The notes: generated from the letters alone by a model not told the origin. A DNA stretch of 64,000 bases from Bacillota bacterium (GCA_021793645.1 JAJYSJ010000007.1:62001-126000); one strand, 5' to 3'. Numbered from the stretch's first letter, positions 49,416-59,210 are shown. Made by a program: numbers and translations.

Positions 49416-50357
49416 GTGTTCTGGCAGGACGTGTTCGCGCAGGCGCCGCTACCCGGAGGGGCGCTTGCGATCGGAAACTTCGACGGCGTGCATCTTGGGC
49501 ACCAGGAAGTGCTGCGCGTATTGGCTCAAGCGGCCGATGCGACGGGCGCGCCGCCTGCGGTCCTGGTGCCGGACCCGCACCCGATGGCGGTGATCGGCAA
49601 GTCGCCGCAACTCCTGACGCCGCTTCCCGAACGGGGGAGACTGCTTGCACGCTTCGGCGCAGGCACGCTGCTGCGCCTGCCGTTCGACGCAGCGCTGGCG
49701 GCGATGGAGCCGGAGGAGTTCGTGGCAAGGATTCTGCTCGGCGTGATTCGCCCCGCACACGTCGTCGTCGGGTTTAACTTCACCTACGGCAGGGCGGCGC
49801 GCGGCGATGCAAACACGCTGCGGGCGCAGCTGGCTGCAAGCGATGTGCGGCTGGACATCGTCCCACCGACGCAGTTGGCTGGCGACACGGTTTCCTCAAG
49901 CCGGGTTCGCGCAGCCCTTGCGCAGGGCGACCTACCGCTCGTTCGCGCCATGTTGGGACGTGACTTCGCACTGCGGGGCGAGGTGCGGGAAGGCGCTCGA
50001 CGCGGGCGCACCATGGGTTTCCCAACGGCGAACGTGCACTGTCCCGCGGAGCAGGCGATGCCAGGGCCCGGCGTGTACGCGGTGCGCAGCCTGGTCAACG
50101 GCAGGGTCGTCGCAGGCGCGGCCAGCCTTGGTCCGCGACCAACCTTCGACGAGGAGGCTCCACTGCTGGAGGTGCACCTGCTCGATTTCTCGGGCGACCT
50201 CTACGGACAGGAGCTCGCCGTTTCCTTCGCAGCGCGCTTGCGCGACATCGAACGCTTCGATTCGGTTGAAGCGCTGCGCATTACGATCGAAAAGGATTGC
50301 CAAGACGCGCGCAAGGTGCTTGGCGTTGCGGCTGACTTCGGCGATATGCTAGGATAA
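49416..50357 (+). CDS. ribF: Bifunctional riboflavin kinase/FAD synthetase RibF
   Basis: LAIGNFDGVHLGHQEVL...VVGFNFTYGRAARGD...SSSRVRAALAQGDL...RTMGFPTANVH. Confidence 0.95.
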   Translation: MFWQDVFAQAPLPGGALAIGNFDGVHLGHQEVLRVLAQAADATGAPPAVLVPDPHPMAVIGKSPQLLTPLPERGRLLARFGAGTLLRLPFDAALAAMEPEEFVARILLGVIRPAHVVVGFNFTYGRAARGDANTLRAQLAASDVRLDIVPPTQLAGDTVSSSRVRAALAQGDLPLVRAMLGRDFALRGEVREGARRGRTMGFPTANVHCPAEQAMPGPGVYAVRSLVNGRVVAGAASLGPRPTFDEEAPLLEVHLLDFSGDLYGQELAVSFAARLRDIERFDSVEALRITIEKDCQDARKVLGVAADFGDMLG

Positions 50358-50383
50358 CCAGGATAACAGGAGGTGGCTCGGCG

Positions 50384-50578
50384 CTGGACGAGTACGGGCC
50401 AGAGGAACTGTTGCAGCGCTTTACGTCGATCGTGCTGAGCCGCGAATTCCGCCAGCTTCGCCGGCGTCTCGAACTCTTCTACCGCGAGACCGGTGTGGAG
50501 GATCCGCGTGAGCAGGCCTTCGTCGAGGCGTTGTATGCCATCTGGGAGCCGGACCGGCCGCGGGCGGAGCTCCACTAG
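50384..50578 (+). CDS. Small hypothetical protein (about 64 aa), not in supplied ORF track; probable CTG start
   Basis: Open frame DEYGPEELLQRFTSIVLSREFRQLRRRLELFYRETGVEDPREQAFVEALYAIWEPDRPRAELH*. Strong SD AGGAGGTG 8 nt upstream of CTG 50384; amphipathic, protein-like composition. Confidence 0.55.
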   Translation: MDEYGPEELLQRFTSIVLSREFRQLRRRLELFYRETGVEDPREQAFVEALYAIWEPDRPRAELH

Positions 50579-50644
50579 GATCGATTCACCCGCAGCGCGG
50601 CAGCAAAAGGCTGCTGCATGCAGGGCAAGTATGGGAGGAGCCAA

Positions 50645-50914
50645 ATGGCGCTCGATCAGGATCAGAAGCAGGGTATCATGCAGAAGTACGGACGGCACGA
50701 GGGCGACACGGGGTCGCCGGAGGTGCAGATCGCTCTCCTGACGGAGCGCATCACCTACCTCACCGAACACCTGAAGGTACATAAGAAGGACTTCCACTCG
50801 CGCCGCGGACTGCTCACGATGGTAGGTCGGCGGCGGGGGCTGCTGAACTATCTGCGTTCGATCGACCCGGCACGCTATCGGGCGATCGCCGAGCAACTCG
50901 GCCTACGGCACTAA
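50645..50914 (+). CDS. rpsO: 30S ribosomal protein S15
   Basis: [70 protein letters not shown]. Confidence 0.98.
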   Translation: MALDQDQKQGIMQKYGRHEGDTGSPEVQIALLTERITYLTEHLKVHKKDFHSRRGLLTMVGRRRGLLNYLRSIDPARYRAIAEQLGLRH

Positions 50915-50918
50915 GAGA

Positions 50919-50940
50919 GGGAGCGGGGAGACCCGCTCCC
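50919..50940 (+). terminator. Hairpin between rpsO and pnp
   Basis: GGGAGCGGG-GAGA-CCCGCTCCC followed by TCCTT. Confidence 0.6.
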
Positions 50941-50985
50941 TCCTTGCCTGCTCGCGGCCTTCGACGAATGAAGGGAGGCGCTGCC

Positions 50986-53082
50986 TTGGAGGTAGTGCGT
51001 GTTGAGAGCGAATGGGGCGGCCGCAAGCTGACCCTGGAGACGGGACGGTTGGCGAAGCAGTCGAACGGTGCTGTGCTCGTGACCTACGGCGAAACAATCG
51101 TGCTGGTGACTGCGGTTGCGTCACGCGAACCGCGCGCAGGTATCGACTTTTTTCCGCTGACGGTGGACTACGAAGAGCGCCTCTACGCTGTCGGTCGGAT
51201 TCCAGGCGGGTTCATCAAGCGCGAGGGACGCGCGAGCGAGAAGGGAGTCCTGGCTTCGCGCCTGACGGACCGCCCGATCCGCCCGCTCTTCCCCAAGGGC
51301 TTCCACAACGATGTGCAGATCGTCTGCACTGTCCTCTCCGTCGACCACGACTGCCCGATCGAGGTGGCAGGAATGATCGGCGCCTCCGCCGCGCTGCACA
51401 TTTCCGACATTCCCTTCGACGGTCCGATCGGCGGAGCCGTCGTCGGCATCTGCGACGGCAAGTACGTGCTCAATCCGACGCAGGAGCAGCAGGACACTGC
51501 GAAGCTGCAGCTCACGGTTGCCTGCAAGCGCGACGCCGTGATCATGATCGAGGCGGGCGCTGAGCGCGTCACCGAGGCCCAGGTGCTCGAGTCGATCCGG
51601 TTTGGCTACCAGCAGATCCAGCAGGTCCTCGACATGCAGGAGGAACTGCGGCGCCGGGCGGGACGCGAGAAGGGCGAGTACCCGATCACGAAGTCCGCGC
51701 CGGAGATTGGCGCCGCGGTGCAAGAGGTGCTGGCCGGCCGGCTCGAGGCGGCAATGCGCAACAGCGACAAGCTGCAGCGGGAAGCGGACACCCAGGCACT
51801 CGAGCAGGAAGTCACGGCAGCACTCTCAGAGCGCTTCCCGGATCGCAATCAGGAAGTGCAGGACGCGATCAAGGCTGCCCGCAAGGCGGTTATGCGGCGC
51901 CTCATCCTGGACGAGGGCATCCGCGCGGACGGTCGCCGCACCGATGAAATCCGGCCGATCAGCTGCGATACGGGCATCCTGCCGCGCACGCACGGGACGG
52001 GCCTGTTTACACGCGGCCAGACGCAGGTGCTGACGATCTGCACCTTAGGCGCCGTTTCCGATAAGCAGATCCTAGATGACATCGGCGTCAACGACAGCAA
52101 GCGCTATATCCACCACTACAACTTCCCGCCGTTCTCTACGGGCGAGGCGCGGCCGCTACGTGCGCCAAGCCGCCGATCGATCGGCCACGGCGCGCTCGCG
52201 GAGCGGGCGCTCCTGCCGATGATACCCCCGGAGGAGAAGTTCCCCTACACTATCCGCCTGGTGTCCGAGGTGCTGGAGTCGAACGGCTCGACCTCGATGG
52301 CGTCCGTCTGCGGTTCGACGCTCTCGCTGATGGATGCGGGCGTGCCGATTGTCGCGCCGGTTGCCGGCGTCGCCATGGGCCTCGTCAAGGAGGGCGACCG
52401 GGTCGCGGTCCTCACCGACATCCAGGGCCTCGAGGACGAACTGGGCGACATGGATTTCAAGGTCGCAGGCACTGCGGACGGCATCACGGCGATCCAGATG
52501 GACATCAAGATCGCTGGCCTCGACTGGGTGATTCTCGAGAGGGCGCTCGAGCAGGCACGCGTGGGGCGTCTATTCATCCTCGGCAAGATGCTCGCGGCGC
52601 TGCCTGAGCCCCGCAAGGAGCTCTCCGCGTACGCGCCGCGCGTCACGGTGATCCACATCAACCCGGACAAGATCCGCGAAGTGATCGGACCAGGCGGCAA
52701 GGTGATCAACAAGATCATCGAGGAAACGAGGATCGGCACCCAGAAGGTCGACATCGACATTCAGGAGGATGGTACGATCTACGTCGGGGCCATTAGCCTG
52801 GAAGCGGCGGAGCGGGCCATCGCCCGGATCAATGCGATCGTCAAGGAGCCGGAGCCCGGCGAAGTCTATCATGGTCGCGTGACGCGTCTGATGAACTTCG
52901 GCGCGTTCGTCGAGATCCTGCCAGGCAAGGAAGGGCTCGTCCACATTTCACAACTCGCACTCGAGCGGGTCGAGAAGGTGGAGGACGTCGTCAAGGTGGG
53001 CGACGAGGTGGACGTGAAGGTCGTGGAGATTGACGAGAAGGGGCGGGTCAATCTCTCGCGCAAGGCGCTGCTCACCCGCTGA
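50986..53082 (+). CDS. pnp: Polyribonucleotide nucleotidyltransferase
   Basis: [44 protein letters not shown]...; KH ([15 protein letters not shown]) and S1 domains. TTG start 50986 preceded by GGGAGG; alternative ATG at 50968. Confidence 0.97.
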   Translation: MEVVRVESEWGGRKLTLETGRLAKQSNGAVLVTYGETIVLVTAVASREPRAGIDFFPLTVDYEERLYAVGRIPGGFIKREGRASEKGVLASRLTDRPIRPLFPKGFHNDVQIVCTVLSVDHDCPIEVAGMIGASAALHISDIPFDGPIGGAVVGICDGKYVLNPTQEQQDTAKLQLTVACKRDAVIMIEAGAERVTEAQVLESIRFGYQQIQQVLDMQEELRRRAGREKGEYPITKSAPEIGAAVQEVLAGRLEAAMRNSDKLQREADTQALEQEVTAALSERFPDRNQEVQDAIKAARKAVMRRLILDEGIRADGRRTDEIRPISCDTGILPRTHGTGLFTRGQTQVLTICTLGAVSDKQILDDIGVNDSKRYIHHYNFPPFSTGEARPLRAPSRRSIGHGALAERALLPMIPPEEKFPYTIRLVSEVLESNGSTSMASVCGSTLSLMDAGVPIVAPVAGVAMGLVKEGDRVAVLTDIQGLEDELGDMDFKVAGTADGITAIQMDIKIAGLDWVILERALEQARVGRLFILGKMLAALPEPRKELSAYAPRVTVIHINPDKIREVIGPGGKVINKIIEETRIGTQKVDIDIQEDGTIYVGAISLEAAERAIARINAIVKEPEPGEVYHGRVTRLMNFGAFVEILPGKEGLVHISQLALERVEKVEDVVKVGDEVDVKVVEIDEKGRVNLSRKALLTR

Positions 53083-53111
53083 GCACCTCCCTAAGGAAAG
53101 GGGGAGATCAT

Positions 53112-53792
53112 ATGGGACTTCTTTGGATCGCTGCTCTGGCAACGGTCGTGATCGGCGGTGTGCTCGCATGGCAGCTCGGGAAGAAGTACGCGCAGAAGCA
53201 TCGCCCCTATGCCCTGTGGTGGACTGTATCCTTCGGACTTGCCACGCTCGCCGCCCTGACGCAGCTGCTCGCCTTCGCACAAGGCGGCTTCGCCGGCTTG
53301 GACTATCGGGCGTATCTCCTGTTTTCGGCCGCCGTGCCGGGATTCATGGGCGCTGGCACCGTGTACCTGATCTGGCGCCGCTTCGGCAGCTGGTTCCTTG
53401 GAGCCATCTGGGTGTTCACTGCGGTCGCTCTGGTCGGCGCCGCCACCACGGCACTTCAACCGAACCTGCTGAAAGACGTGCTTGCCGCCTCCGCGACCGT
53501 CGCGAAGGCCGCACCGGGAGTGCTCGTAACGATCGGATACGCTCTCTTGGGCGCATTCGGCGGACTTGCGCTAATCCTCGGAGCGCTCTACTCGTACATC
53601 AGATCCCGCCAGGCCTATAACCTGTTGATCGCGCTCGGAGGCATCGTCTTCTCGATCGCGGACACCGTAGGCCAGTTCGGCCACGGCGTTCTCTTCTTCC
53701 CGGCACAGATCCTCGGCATGCTGCTTCTCTACTTCGGCGTCGCCGGCAGCAATGAGGTTGCCGCGCGGCAGCGGTTGACGAAGAGCGCCTGA
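53112..53792 (+). CDS. Hypothetical integral membrane protein (about 7 TM)
   Basis: MGLLWIAALATVVIGGVLAWQLGKKYAQKHRPYALWWTVSFGLATLAALTQLLAFAQGG...; multiple hydrophobic segments, RBS upstream. Confidence 0.75.
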   Translation: MGLLWIAALATVVIGGVLAWQLGKKYAQKHRPYALWWTVSFGLATLAALTQLLAFAQGGFAGLDYRAYLLFSAAVPGFMGAGTVYLIWRRFGSWFLGAIWVFTAVALVGAATTALQPNLLKDVLAASATVAKAAPGVLVTIGYALLGAFGGLALILGALYSYIRSRQAYNLLIALGGIVFSIADTVGQFGHGVLFFPAQILGMLLLYFGVAGSNEVAARQRLTKSA

Positions 53793-53810
53793 GACCACGA
53801 ATGCTTCGCG

Positions 53811-53845
53811 CGGCTCCTCACCCTGCCGGGTGGGGAGCCGTTTTT
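53811..53845 (+). terminator. Rho-independent terminator
   Basis: CGGCTCCTCACCC-TGCC-GGGTGGGGAGCCG-TTTTT; 13-bp stem with one G.U. Confidence 0.9.
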
Positions 53846-53871
53846 GCGGATCGAAGGGGCGGTGTTCATCG

Positions 53872-54558
53872 TTGCGCTATCGTGGCGTCCTCTTCGACCT
53901 CTACGGCACGCTGGTACCACCCTTCCGCAAGCAGGAGCACATCGAGGCGATCGCCGAATGCGCCCGTCTGCTCCACGTCTCGCGGCAGGACCTCCAAGGC
54001 CTGTTCAACGCCGATTACCTGCGGCGCATCCGCGGGGAGGTCCGGTCCGCATCCGAGAACTTCGCAGCGATTGCGCGCTCGCTCGGCGCGGATCCTTCGC
54101 TGCCGCAGCTGGAGAAGGCCAAGGAGGTTTTCCTGCGTTTCGTCGCAGAGGGCCTTGAGCCGGTGCCGCAGGCGCTCCCGCTGCTTGGGGCGCTGCGAGA
54201 TCGCGGACTTCGCCTCGGGCTTTGCAGCAACTGTGCAGGAGAGGTTCCGCGCCTTGTTGCGCGCTCCGAACTCGCTCCCTTCTTCCAGGGCACGGCATTC
54301 AGCAGCGAACTGGGCATGGTGAAGCCGGAGCCCGGCATCTACGAAGCCGCCCTCGCCGCGATGGGCTGCACTGCGAAGGACGTGCTCTACGTCGGCGACG
54401 GAAGTGACGGCGAGCTCACGGGAGCGGCCGCTTGCGGCATGCACCCTGTGCTCGTTGAGGTGGACCTTTCGAACACCTACGATGCTGAGCGCGATGACGT
54501 CAGGGCGTGGCAGGGGGACCGCGTCGCGCAGCTCGCAGAGATCACGCGGTTCCTGTAG
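53872..54558 (+). CDS. HAD-superfamily hydrolase
   Basis: YRGVLFDLYGTLVPP (DxxGT), GLCSNCAGEV, LGMVKPEPGIYEAAL, VLYVGDGSDGELTGAAACG. Confidence 0.9.
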   Translation: MRYRGVLFDLYGTLVPPFRKQEHIEAIAECARLLHVSRQDLQGLFNADYLRRIRGEVRSASENFAAIARSLGADPSLPQLEKAKEVFLRFVAEGLEPVPQALPLLGALRDRGLRLGLCSNCAGEVPRLVARSELAPFFQGTAFSSELGMVKPEPGIYEAALAAMGCTAKDVLYVGDGSDGELTGAAACGMHPVLVEVDLSNTYDAERDDVRAWQGDRVAQLAEITRFL

Positions 54559-54602
54559 AGCGCGGCCTCCTCGCACGGCAGATCGGCAGCGCGCTGCGCC
54601 GC

Positions 54603-55328
54603 ATGGGCACCCTACCGGTCGGGAGGGATCTCATGCTGGCATTGCTGTTGCACCTATTGACCGCACCGGCGGGCTATCCGCCGGAGCTGCGGTCCGTCCC
54701 GACGACGAAACAGGTCGTGTCAATCGGTGTCAACGTCGTCTGGGGCACCGAGTACGTCCCGCCGATCGTGCAGGCGCTGAAGTCGCAGGGGGACAAGGCC
54801 ACCTTCTTCCTCGGCGGCACGTGGGCGGAAAACCACCCGGACGTCGCCCGTCAGATCCGCGATGCAGGGATGGAGATCGGCAGCCATGGAGACCGCCACC
54901 GGCACGTCGGCTCGCTAGGAATCACCGAGAACGAGCAGGAGATCACGCGCGCCGCGGAGCGGATCAAAGCGGCCACCGGCGTCACGCCGACGCTCTACGG
55001 GCCTGCCTACGGCGAACTGAGTCCCGCCGTGCACCAAGCGGCGCAGCGCCAGGGCGTGCGGGTCGTCATGTGGTCGATCGACACGATCGACTGGCGCAAG
55101 AGCCACACGCCGGAAATCATCCGAAGCCGGGTACTGACCCGCTTGCAGCCCGGAGCCATCATCCTGATGCACCCGACCGATCGCACGGCAGCGGCGCTCC
55201 CAGGACTCTTGCAGGAACTCCATCGCCGCGGTTACCGAGTCGTCGGGGTGCACAAGCTCTTGCAACTGGCAGGACGCGCGGCGGCAACCAACGAAAAGAG
55301 AGGCATGCAGGAACAACGCGTTGGTTGA
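54603..55328 (+). CDS. ylxY: YlxY-like polysaccharide deacetylase-fold protein
   Basis: VVSIGVNVVWGTEYVPPIVQALKSQGDKATFFLGGTWAENHPDVARQIRDAGMEIGSHGDRHRHVGSL. NVxWGxEY replaces the catalytic TFDDG motif, as in the Bacillus YlxY family downstream of pnp. Confidence 0.85.
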   Translation: MGTLPVGRDLMLALLLHLLTAPAGYPPELRSVPTTKQVVSIGVNVVWGTEYVPPIVQALKSQGDKATFFLGGTWAENHPDVARQIRDAGMEIGSHGDRHRHVGSLGITENEQEITRAAERIKAATGVTPTLYGPAYGELSPAVHQAAQRQGVRVVMWSIDTIDWRKSHTPEIIRSRVLTRLQPGAIILMHPTDRTAAALPGLLQELHRRGYRVVGVHKLLQLAGRAAATNEKRGMQEQRVG

Positions 55329-56589
55329 AGAGATCAAGCTTCCGAACGGCATGACGTTGGTCGCCGAGCAGACGCCCTGGCAGCAGGGCGTCTCGCTCGG
55401 CCTCTTCGTGCGCGGTGCAGTCGTCGATGAGCCGGCAGGTCAAGAGGGCATCGCACACCTTTTGGAGCACCTCGTTTTCCGCGGCACCGAGCATTACCCA
55501 AGCGCCGCCCTCTCCGCCGCCATCGAGGAGGGCGGCGGGGAACTGAACGCCTATACGACGAAGGAGTACACGTGCCTTTGGGGCCGCACGCTCCCCGAGG
55601 GCTTCGCGCGCTACATGGAGATCCTCGCGGAGCTCTTCGCGCGTCCCCTTCTTCGCGCGCGAGATCTTGCGCGCGAAGTGCAGGTGATCGAGGAAGAGCA
55701 TGCGCTTTGGCTCGACAATCCCGAGGAGTTTACCTGCGACCTGCTCGAGGAGGAGATCTTCGCGCACAGCCCCCTGGGTCGTCGAGTGCTCGGCGAACCC
55801 GCTGCGCTGCGGGACTTGCGCGCTAGCGACGTTCGTGCCTTTCATGCCGCCGCTTGGCGACTGGATCGCACCGTGCTCGCGGTTGCCGGCCCGATCTCGC
55901 TGCAGGAGGTTGCGCAGCTTGCGTCCGGTGCCTTCACTGCGCCCGGTGCGGTGCGCAAGGCGCGCAGCGTGCACGCCGCGCGTACCGAAGAGCCGCTGCA
56001 GCCGCCCCAGATTTCTCAGGTTCACCTGGCGGTCGGAGGTCCTGGCCTGCCCTTCGGCGATCCTGGCCTCGCGGCACAGGAGCTCCTGATCCAGGAGTTC
56101 GGCGGCGGACCGAACTCACGGCTGTTCCAGCGCCTGCGCGAGGAAGAAGCCCTTTCATACGCCGTCTACAGCTACGAGACGGCGTATGCGGGCGCAGGCA
56201 TGTGGGGCGCCTATGCGGACCTGCCGCCAGATGGACTAAACGCGGGCCTCCAGGCCATCGTCGAGGAGGCCCGCGCACTGCGCGCAGCGCGCCTTTCAGA
56301 GCGGCACGTCTCAGCGATGCGGCGAGCAGCACGCGGAGCGCTGCTGCTCGCCCTCGACAGTCCCTTCGCCCGCGTCGAGCGCTACGCCCTGCAGATCCTC
56401 CTGAGCGGGCAGGCGGAGGGAGTCGAGTCAGAACTTGAGCGCTTGGCTGCGGTCGACGCGAAGGCGGTGCGGAGCCAAGCGCAGCGTGTGCTTGATACGC
56501 AAACCTGGCGCGCGGTGGCCCTGCTGCCGGACGGTAGGGTGCTTCGGGGCAGCATCGATGAACTTTCGCTTGCGGAGGTGGGCGCGTGA
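55321..56589 (+). CDS. M16 family zinc peptidase (MlpA/YmxG-like)
   Basis: LPNGMTLVAEQTPWQQGVSLGLFVRGAVVDEPAGQEGIAHLLEHLVFRGTEHY (HxxEH). Confidence 0.92.
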   Translation: MVEEIKLPNGMTLVAEQTPWQQGVSLGLFVRGAVVDEPAGQEGIAHLLEHLVFRGTEHYPSAALSAAIEEGGGELNAYTTKEYTCLWGRTLPEGFARYMEILAELFARPLLRARDLAREVQVIEEEHALWLDNPEEFTCDLLEEEIFAHSPLGRRVLGEPAALRDLRASDVRAFHAAAWRLDRTVLAVAGPISLQEVAQLASGAFTAPGAVRKARSVHAARTEEPLQPPQISQVHLAVGGPGLPFGDPGLAAQELLIQEFGGGPNSRLFQRLREEEALSYAVYSYETAYAGAGMWGAYADLPPDGLNAGLQAIVEEARALRAARLSERHVSAMRRAARGALLLALDSPFARVERYALQILLSGQAEGVESELERLAAVDAKAVRSQAQRVLDTQTWRAVALLPDGRVLRGSIDELSLAEVGA

Positions 56590-57011
56590 CAGTGGAGGTG
56601 CGGGTACGGCGGCTGCAGGAGAGCGCGCAATTGCCTGTGCGGCAGTCCGAGGGGGCCGCGGGCTACGACATCTACGCGGTGGAGGATGTGCTCGTGCCGG
56701 CGCAAGGCCGCGCACTTGTACACAGCGGCATTGCTCTGGCGATACCGCACGGGTATGAGGGTCAGGTGCGTCCGCGCTCGGGCCTCGCGCTGCGATACGG
56801 GGTACGGGCCCACCTGGGTACGATCGACAGCGACTACCGCGGTGAACTGCAGGTACTGCTGCACAACGATGCAGCGGAGGACTACAAGGTGCAGGCAGGC
56901 GACCGGGTGGCGCAGCTGGTCATCGCACCGGTCGTAGCGGCGGACTTCGTCGAAGCTGACCTCGACGAGACGCGACGAGGAGAAGGCGGTTTCGGCCACA
57001 CGGGAAGCTGA
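56586..57011 (+). CDS. dut: dUTP diphosphatase
   Basis: SEGAAGYDIYAVEDVLVPAQGRALVHSGIALAIPHGYEGQVRPRSGLALRYGVRAHLGTIDSDYRGELQVLLHN...RGEGGFGHTGS. Confidence 0.96.
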   Translation: MTVEVRVRRLQESAQLPVRQSEGAAGYDIYAVEDVLVPAQGRALVHSGIALAIPHGYEGQVRPRSGLALRYGVRAHLGTIDSDYRGELQVLLHNDAAEDYKVQAGDRVAQLVIAPVVAADFVEADLDETRRGEGGFGHTGS

Positions 57012-57063
57012 CTGCCGCATTCAAGCGGGGATCGGCGCATAGGCTTGTCACGGAGGGGACGAT

Positions 57064-57309
57064 ATGCGCCTTTCAGAACTGCACAGCCGTGAGATCATCA
57101 ATCTGTACGACGGGGCACGCGTCGGTATCATCGGAGAGACAGAGATCCTGTTCGACCCCGAGACGGGGGAGATTCAAGAGCTTCTTCTGCCGGCGCGCGG
57201 TGGCATTTGGCAGCGGCGCCGCTCGCTGGCGATTCCCTGGGAATCCGTCCGCCGCATCGGCCCTGAAGTGATGATCGTCGAGGTGCAGCCGCGCGAGGGC
57301 CGGGGTTAG
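57064..57309 (+). CDS. YlmC/YmxH family PRC-barrel sporulation-associated protein
   Basis: MRLSELHSREIINLYDGARVGIIGETEILFDPETGEIQELLLP. Confidence 0.88.
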   Translation: MRLSELHSREIINLYDGARVGIIGETEILFDPETGEIQELLLPARGGIWQRRRSLAIPWESVRRIGPEVMIVEVQPREGRG

Positions 57310-57354
57310 GCGATTTTCCGCCCGGGAATGCTACTTTCCGGGGGTGGTCGCTAG

Positions 57355-57822
57355 ATGGCTCACACAGTGGTGGCAGCATTTCAGGACGTTGAACGCGCCA
57401 AAGAGGCCGTTCGTCAACTGGAGGCCAAGGGGTTCAACGACCGGGAAGTGTCGCTGATTGGTCCGGACGACAAGCGGGGCGGCGGCGGGATGCACCAGGA
57501 TTCGGCCACGGACGGCGCGGCCTGGGGTGCGGGGATCGGTGGAGCGGCCGGGCTGCTCGCGGCCGTCGGCGCGGTCGCGATTCCCGGCATCGGCCCCCTG
57601 ATTGCGGCGGGTCCGCTGGCCGCCGCCCTGACTGGCGCGACGGCCGGAGGCCTGACAGGTGCCTTTCTCGATCTGGGAATCCCGGCAGCCAGCAGCAGGC
57701 GCTATGAGGACGAATTGAAGAAGGGCCACGCAGTTGTGGCCATCCAATCTGACTCCGAGCGGTTGCAGTCTGCACGCAATGTACTGCAGGCACAGGGTGC
57801 GCACGATATCGAAGTCGACTGA
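57355..57822 (+). CDS. General stress protein 17M/YflT-like protein with Gly-zipper segment
   Basis: MAHTVVAAFQDVERAKEAVRQLEAKGFNDREVSLIGPDDK...WGAGIGGAAGLLAAVGAVAIPGIGPLIAAGPLAAALTGATAGGLTGAFLDLGIP. Confidence 0.7.
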   Translation: MAHTVVAAFQDVERAKEAVRQLEAKGFNDREVSLIGPDDKRGGGGMHQDSATDGAAWGAGIGGAAGLLAAVGAVAIPGIGPLIAAGPLAAALTGATAGGLTGAFLDLGIPAASSRRYEDELKKGHAVVAIQSDSERLQSARNVLQAQGAHDIEVD

Positions 57823-57835
57823 CCGACACACCGGA

Positions 57836-57863
57836 GGGCGGGCCGTGAACGGCCCGCCCTTTT
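57836..57863 (+). terminator. Rho-independent terminator
   Basis: GGGCGGGCCG-TGAA-CGGCCCGCCC-TTTT. Confidence 0.9.
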
Positions 57864-58122
57864 CGCGGTACGCCCAGCTCGGGCGTCGAATTGGCGATGA
57901 ATCGACGATTTGGCTTCATCCTCATCGCGAGCCAGATCGGGGCCGGGTGTGCGGGCAAGGGTGGCGCAAGGGCCACGCGCCGGTTTAGGCGGCCCGCAGC
58001 ACAGGCCCTGCCGCGACCTTGTGCCAGATCGCTGCGTGGCGACGCAAGGTTTAGCCGGCTTCTTCCCCCGTTCGATTCGCGCCGCCTACCCGACCCGCAT
58101 AGCATAACGTCGGAGCGGGGAG

Positions 58123-59013
58123 GTGGAGCGGGTGGCATCCGACCTCACAGGGCTCAAGGCGGGAATCATCGGCGGAGACCGTCGCGAACTTGAGGTGGCG
58201 TCTGTCTTCCACGGCCTCGGTGCGGAGGTGCGGGCAGTCTGCCTGCCATGGCCGGACGACGTGGGGTTCGTGTCGAACGGGCTTGAGGACGTACTTGCGT
58301 GGGCCGATCTGCTCTTGGCGCCCGTCGGAGGTGTCGATAAGTTCGGACAGGTTTCCTACACGATCGTCGAGGGGCAGGAGCCGCCGCGTCTGACCGCTGA
58401 GACGCTTCGGCACGTGCCGCAGGGAACGCCGCTCTTCATCGGACAGGCGACGCCTGGTTTGCGGGAAGCGTGCAAAGAGCAGGGGGTACGCCTCGTCGAG
58501 TTTCGCGAGACGGACGAATTCGCTTGGCGCAATGCCGTCCCGACTGCCGAGGGCGCGCTCGAGATGGCGCTGCGCCTGACCGATCACACCTTGCACGGAT
58601 CGCGTTGCCTCGTTCTAGGGTTTGGCCGCAGCGGATCGGTGCTGGCACGAACGCTGCACGGACTCGGAGCGCGGGTCGCGGTACTGGCGCGAGATGGGGT
58701 CGACCTGGCGCGGTCGTATGCGCTCGACATTCCAGCGCAGCCTCTTTCCGAACTGCGCAACGCAGCGTCGGACGCAGACGTGGTGTTCAACACGATCCCC
58801 GCGGTAGTGCTGCGTGAGGACGTGCTGCAGCGGATGCACAGGGGCGCAGTCGTGGTCGACATCGCAAGCGCTCCGGGCGGAACCGACTTTGCGGCCGCGC
58901 GAAGGCTGGGCATCAGCGCCCACCTCGCCCCTGGCCTCCCAGGCATCACCGCGCCGCGAACAGCAGGGCGCATCGTTGCGGATACGGTGCTCAGCCTATG
59001 GCGTGACCTCTGA
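58123..59013 (+). CDS. dpaA: Dipicolinate synthase subunit A
   Basis: LKAGIIGGDRRELEVASVFHGLGAEVRAVCLPWPD...ADLLLAPVGGVDKFGQV...VLGFGRSGSVLARTLHGLGARVAVLAR; downstream of ymxH-like gene as in Bacillus. Confidence 0.92.
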   Translation: MERVASDLTGLKAGIIGGDRRELEVASVFHGLGAEVRAVCLPWPDDVGFVSNGLEDVLAWADLLLAPVGGVDKFGQVSYTIVEGQEPPRLTAETLRHVPQGTPLFIGQATPGLREACKEQGVRLVEFRETDEFAWRNAVPTAEGALEMALRLTDHTLHGSRCLVLGFGRSGSVLARTLHGLGARVAVLARDGVDLARSYALDIPAQPLSELRNAASDADVVFNTIPAVVLREDVLQRMHRGAVVVDIASAPGGTDFAAARRLGISAHLAPGLPGITAPRTAGRIVADTVLSLWRDL

Positions 59014-59060
59014 GAGAGGCTGTTGGCATTGACAGGCGGCGCACTCCGGCATAGACTCTC

Positions 59061-59146
59061 CTTGCCTAGGGGAGCAAACAGCTGAGAGTGCGCCGCAGGG
59101 CGCAGACCCTACCAACCTGAACTGGGTAATGCCAGCGTAGGGAAGG
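59061..59146 (+). ncRNA. TPP riboswitch (THI element)
   Basis: CTTGCCTAGGGGAGC...CAGCTGAGAGTG...AGACCCTACCAACCTGAACTGGGTAATGCCAGCGTAGGGAA matches the THI box (CUGAGA; ACCUGA.CUGG.UAAUGCCAGCG.AGGGAA). Confidence 0.96.
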
Positions 59147-59179
59147 CGCAGCGGAACGATGGTTGACGCATGCAACCTC

Positions 59180-59210
59180 GCGTCCGACTCCTAGGAGTCG
59201 GGCGCCTTTG
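59180..59210 (+). terminator. Attenuator hairpin downstream of TPP riboswitch
   Basis: GCGTCCGACTCC-TA-GGAGTCGGGCGC-CTTTGTG; stem with one G.U; between the aptamer and the first ECF gene. Confidence 0.8.

Noticed and set aside
55159-56025. 288-aa minus-strand ORF opposite the M16 peptidase
   Set aside because: Antisense shadow of a clear HxxEH peptidase gene.
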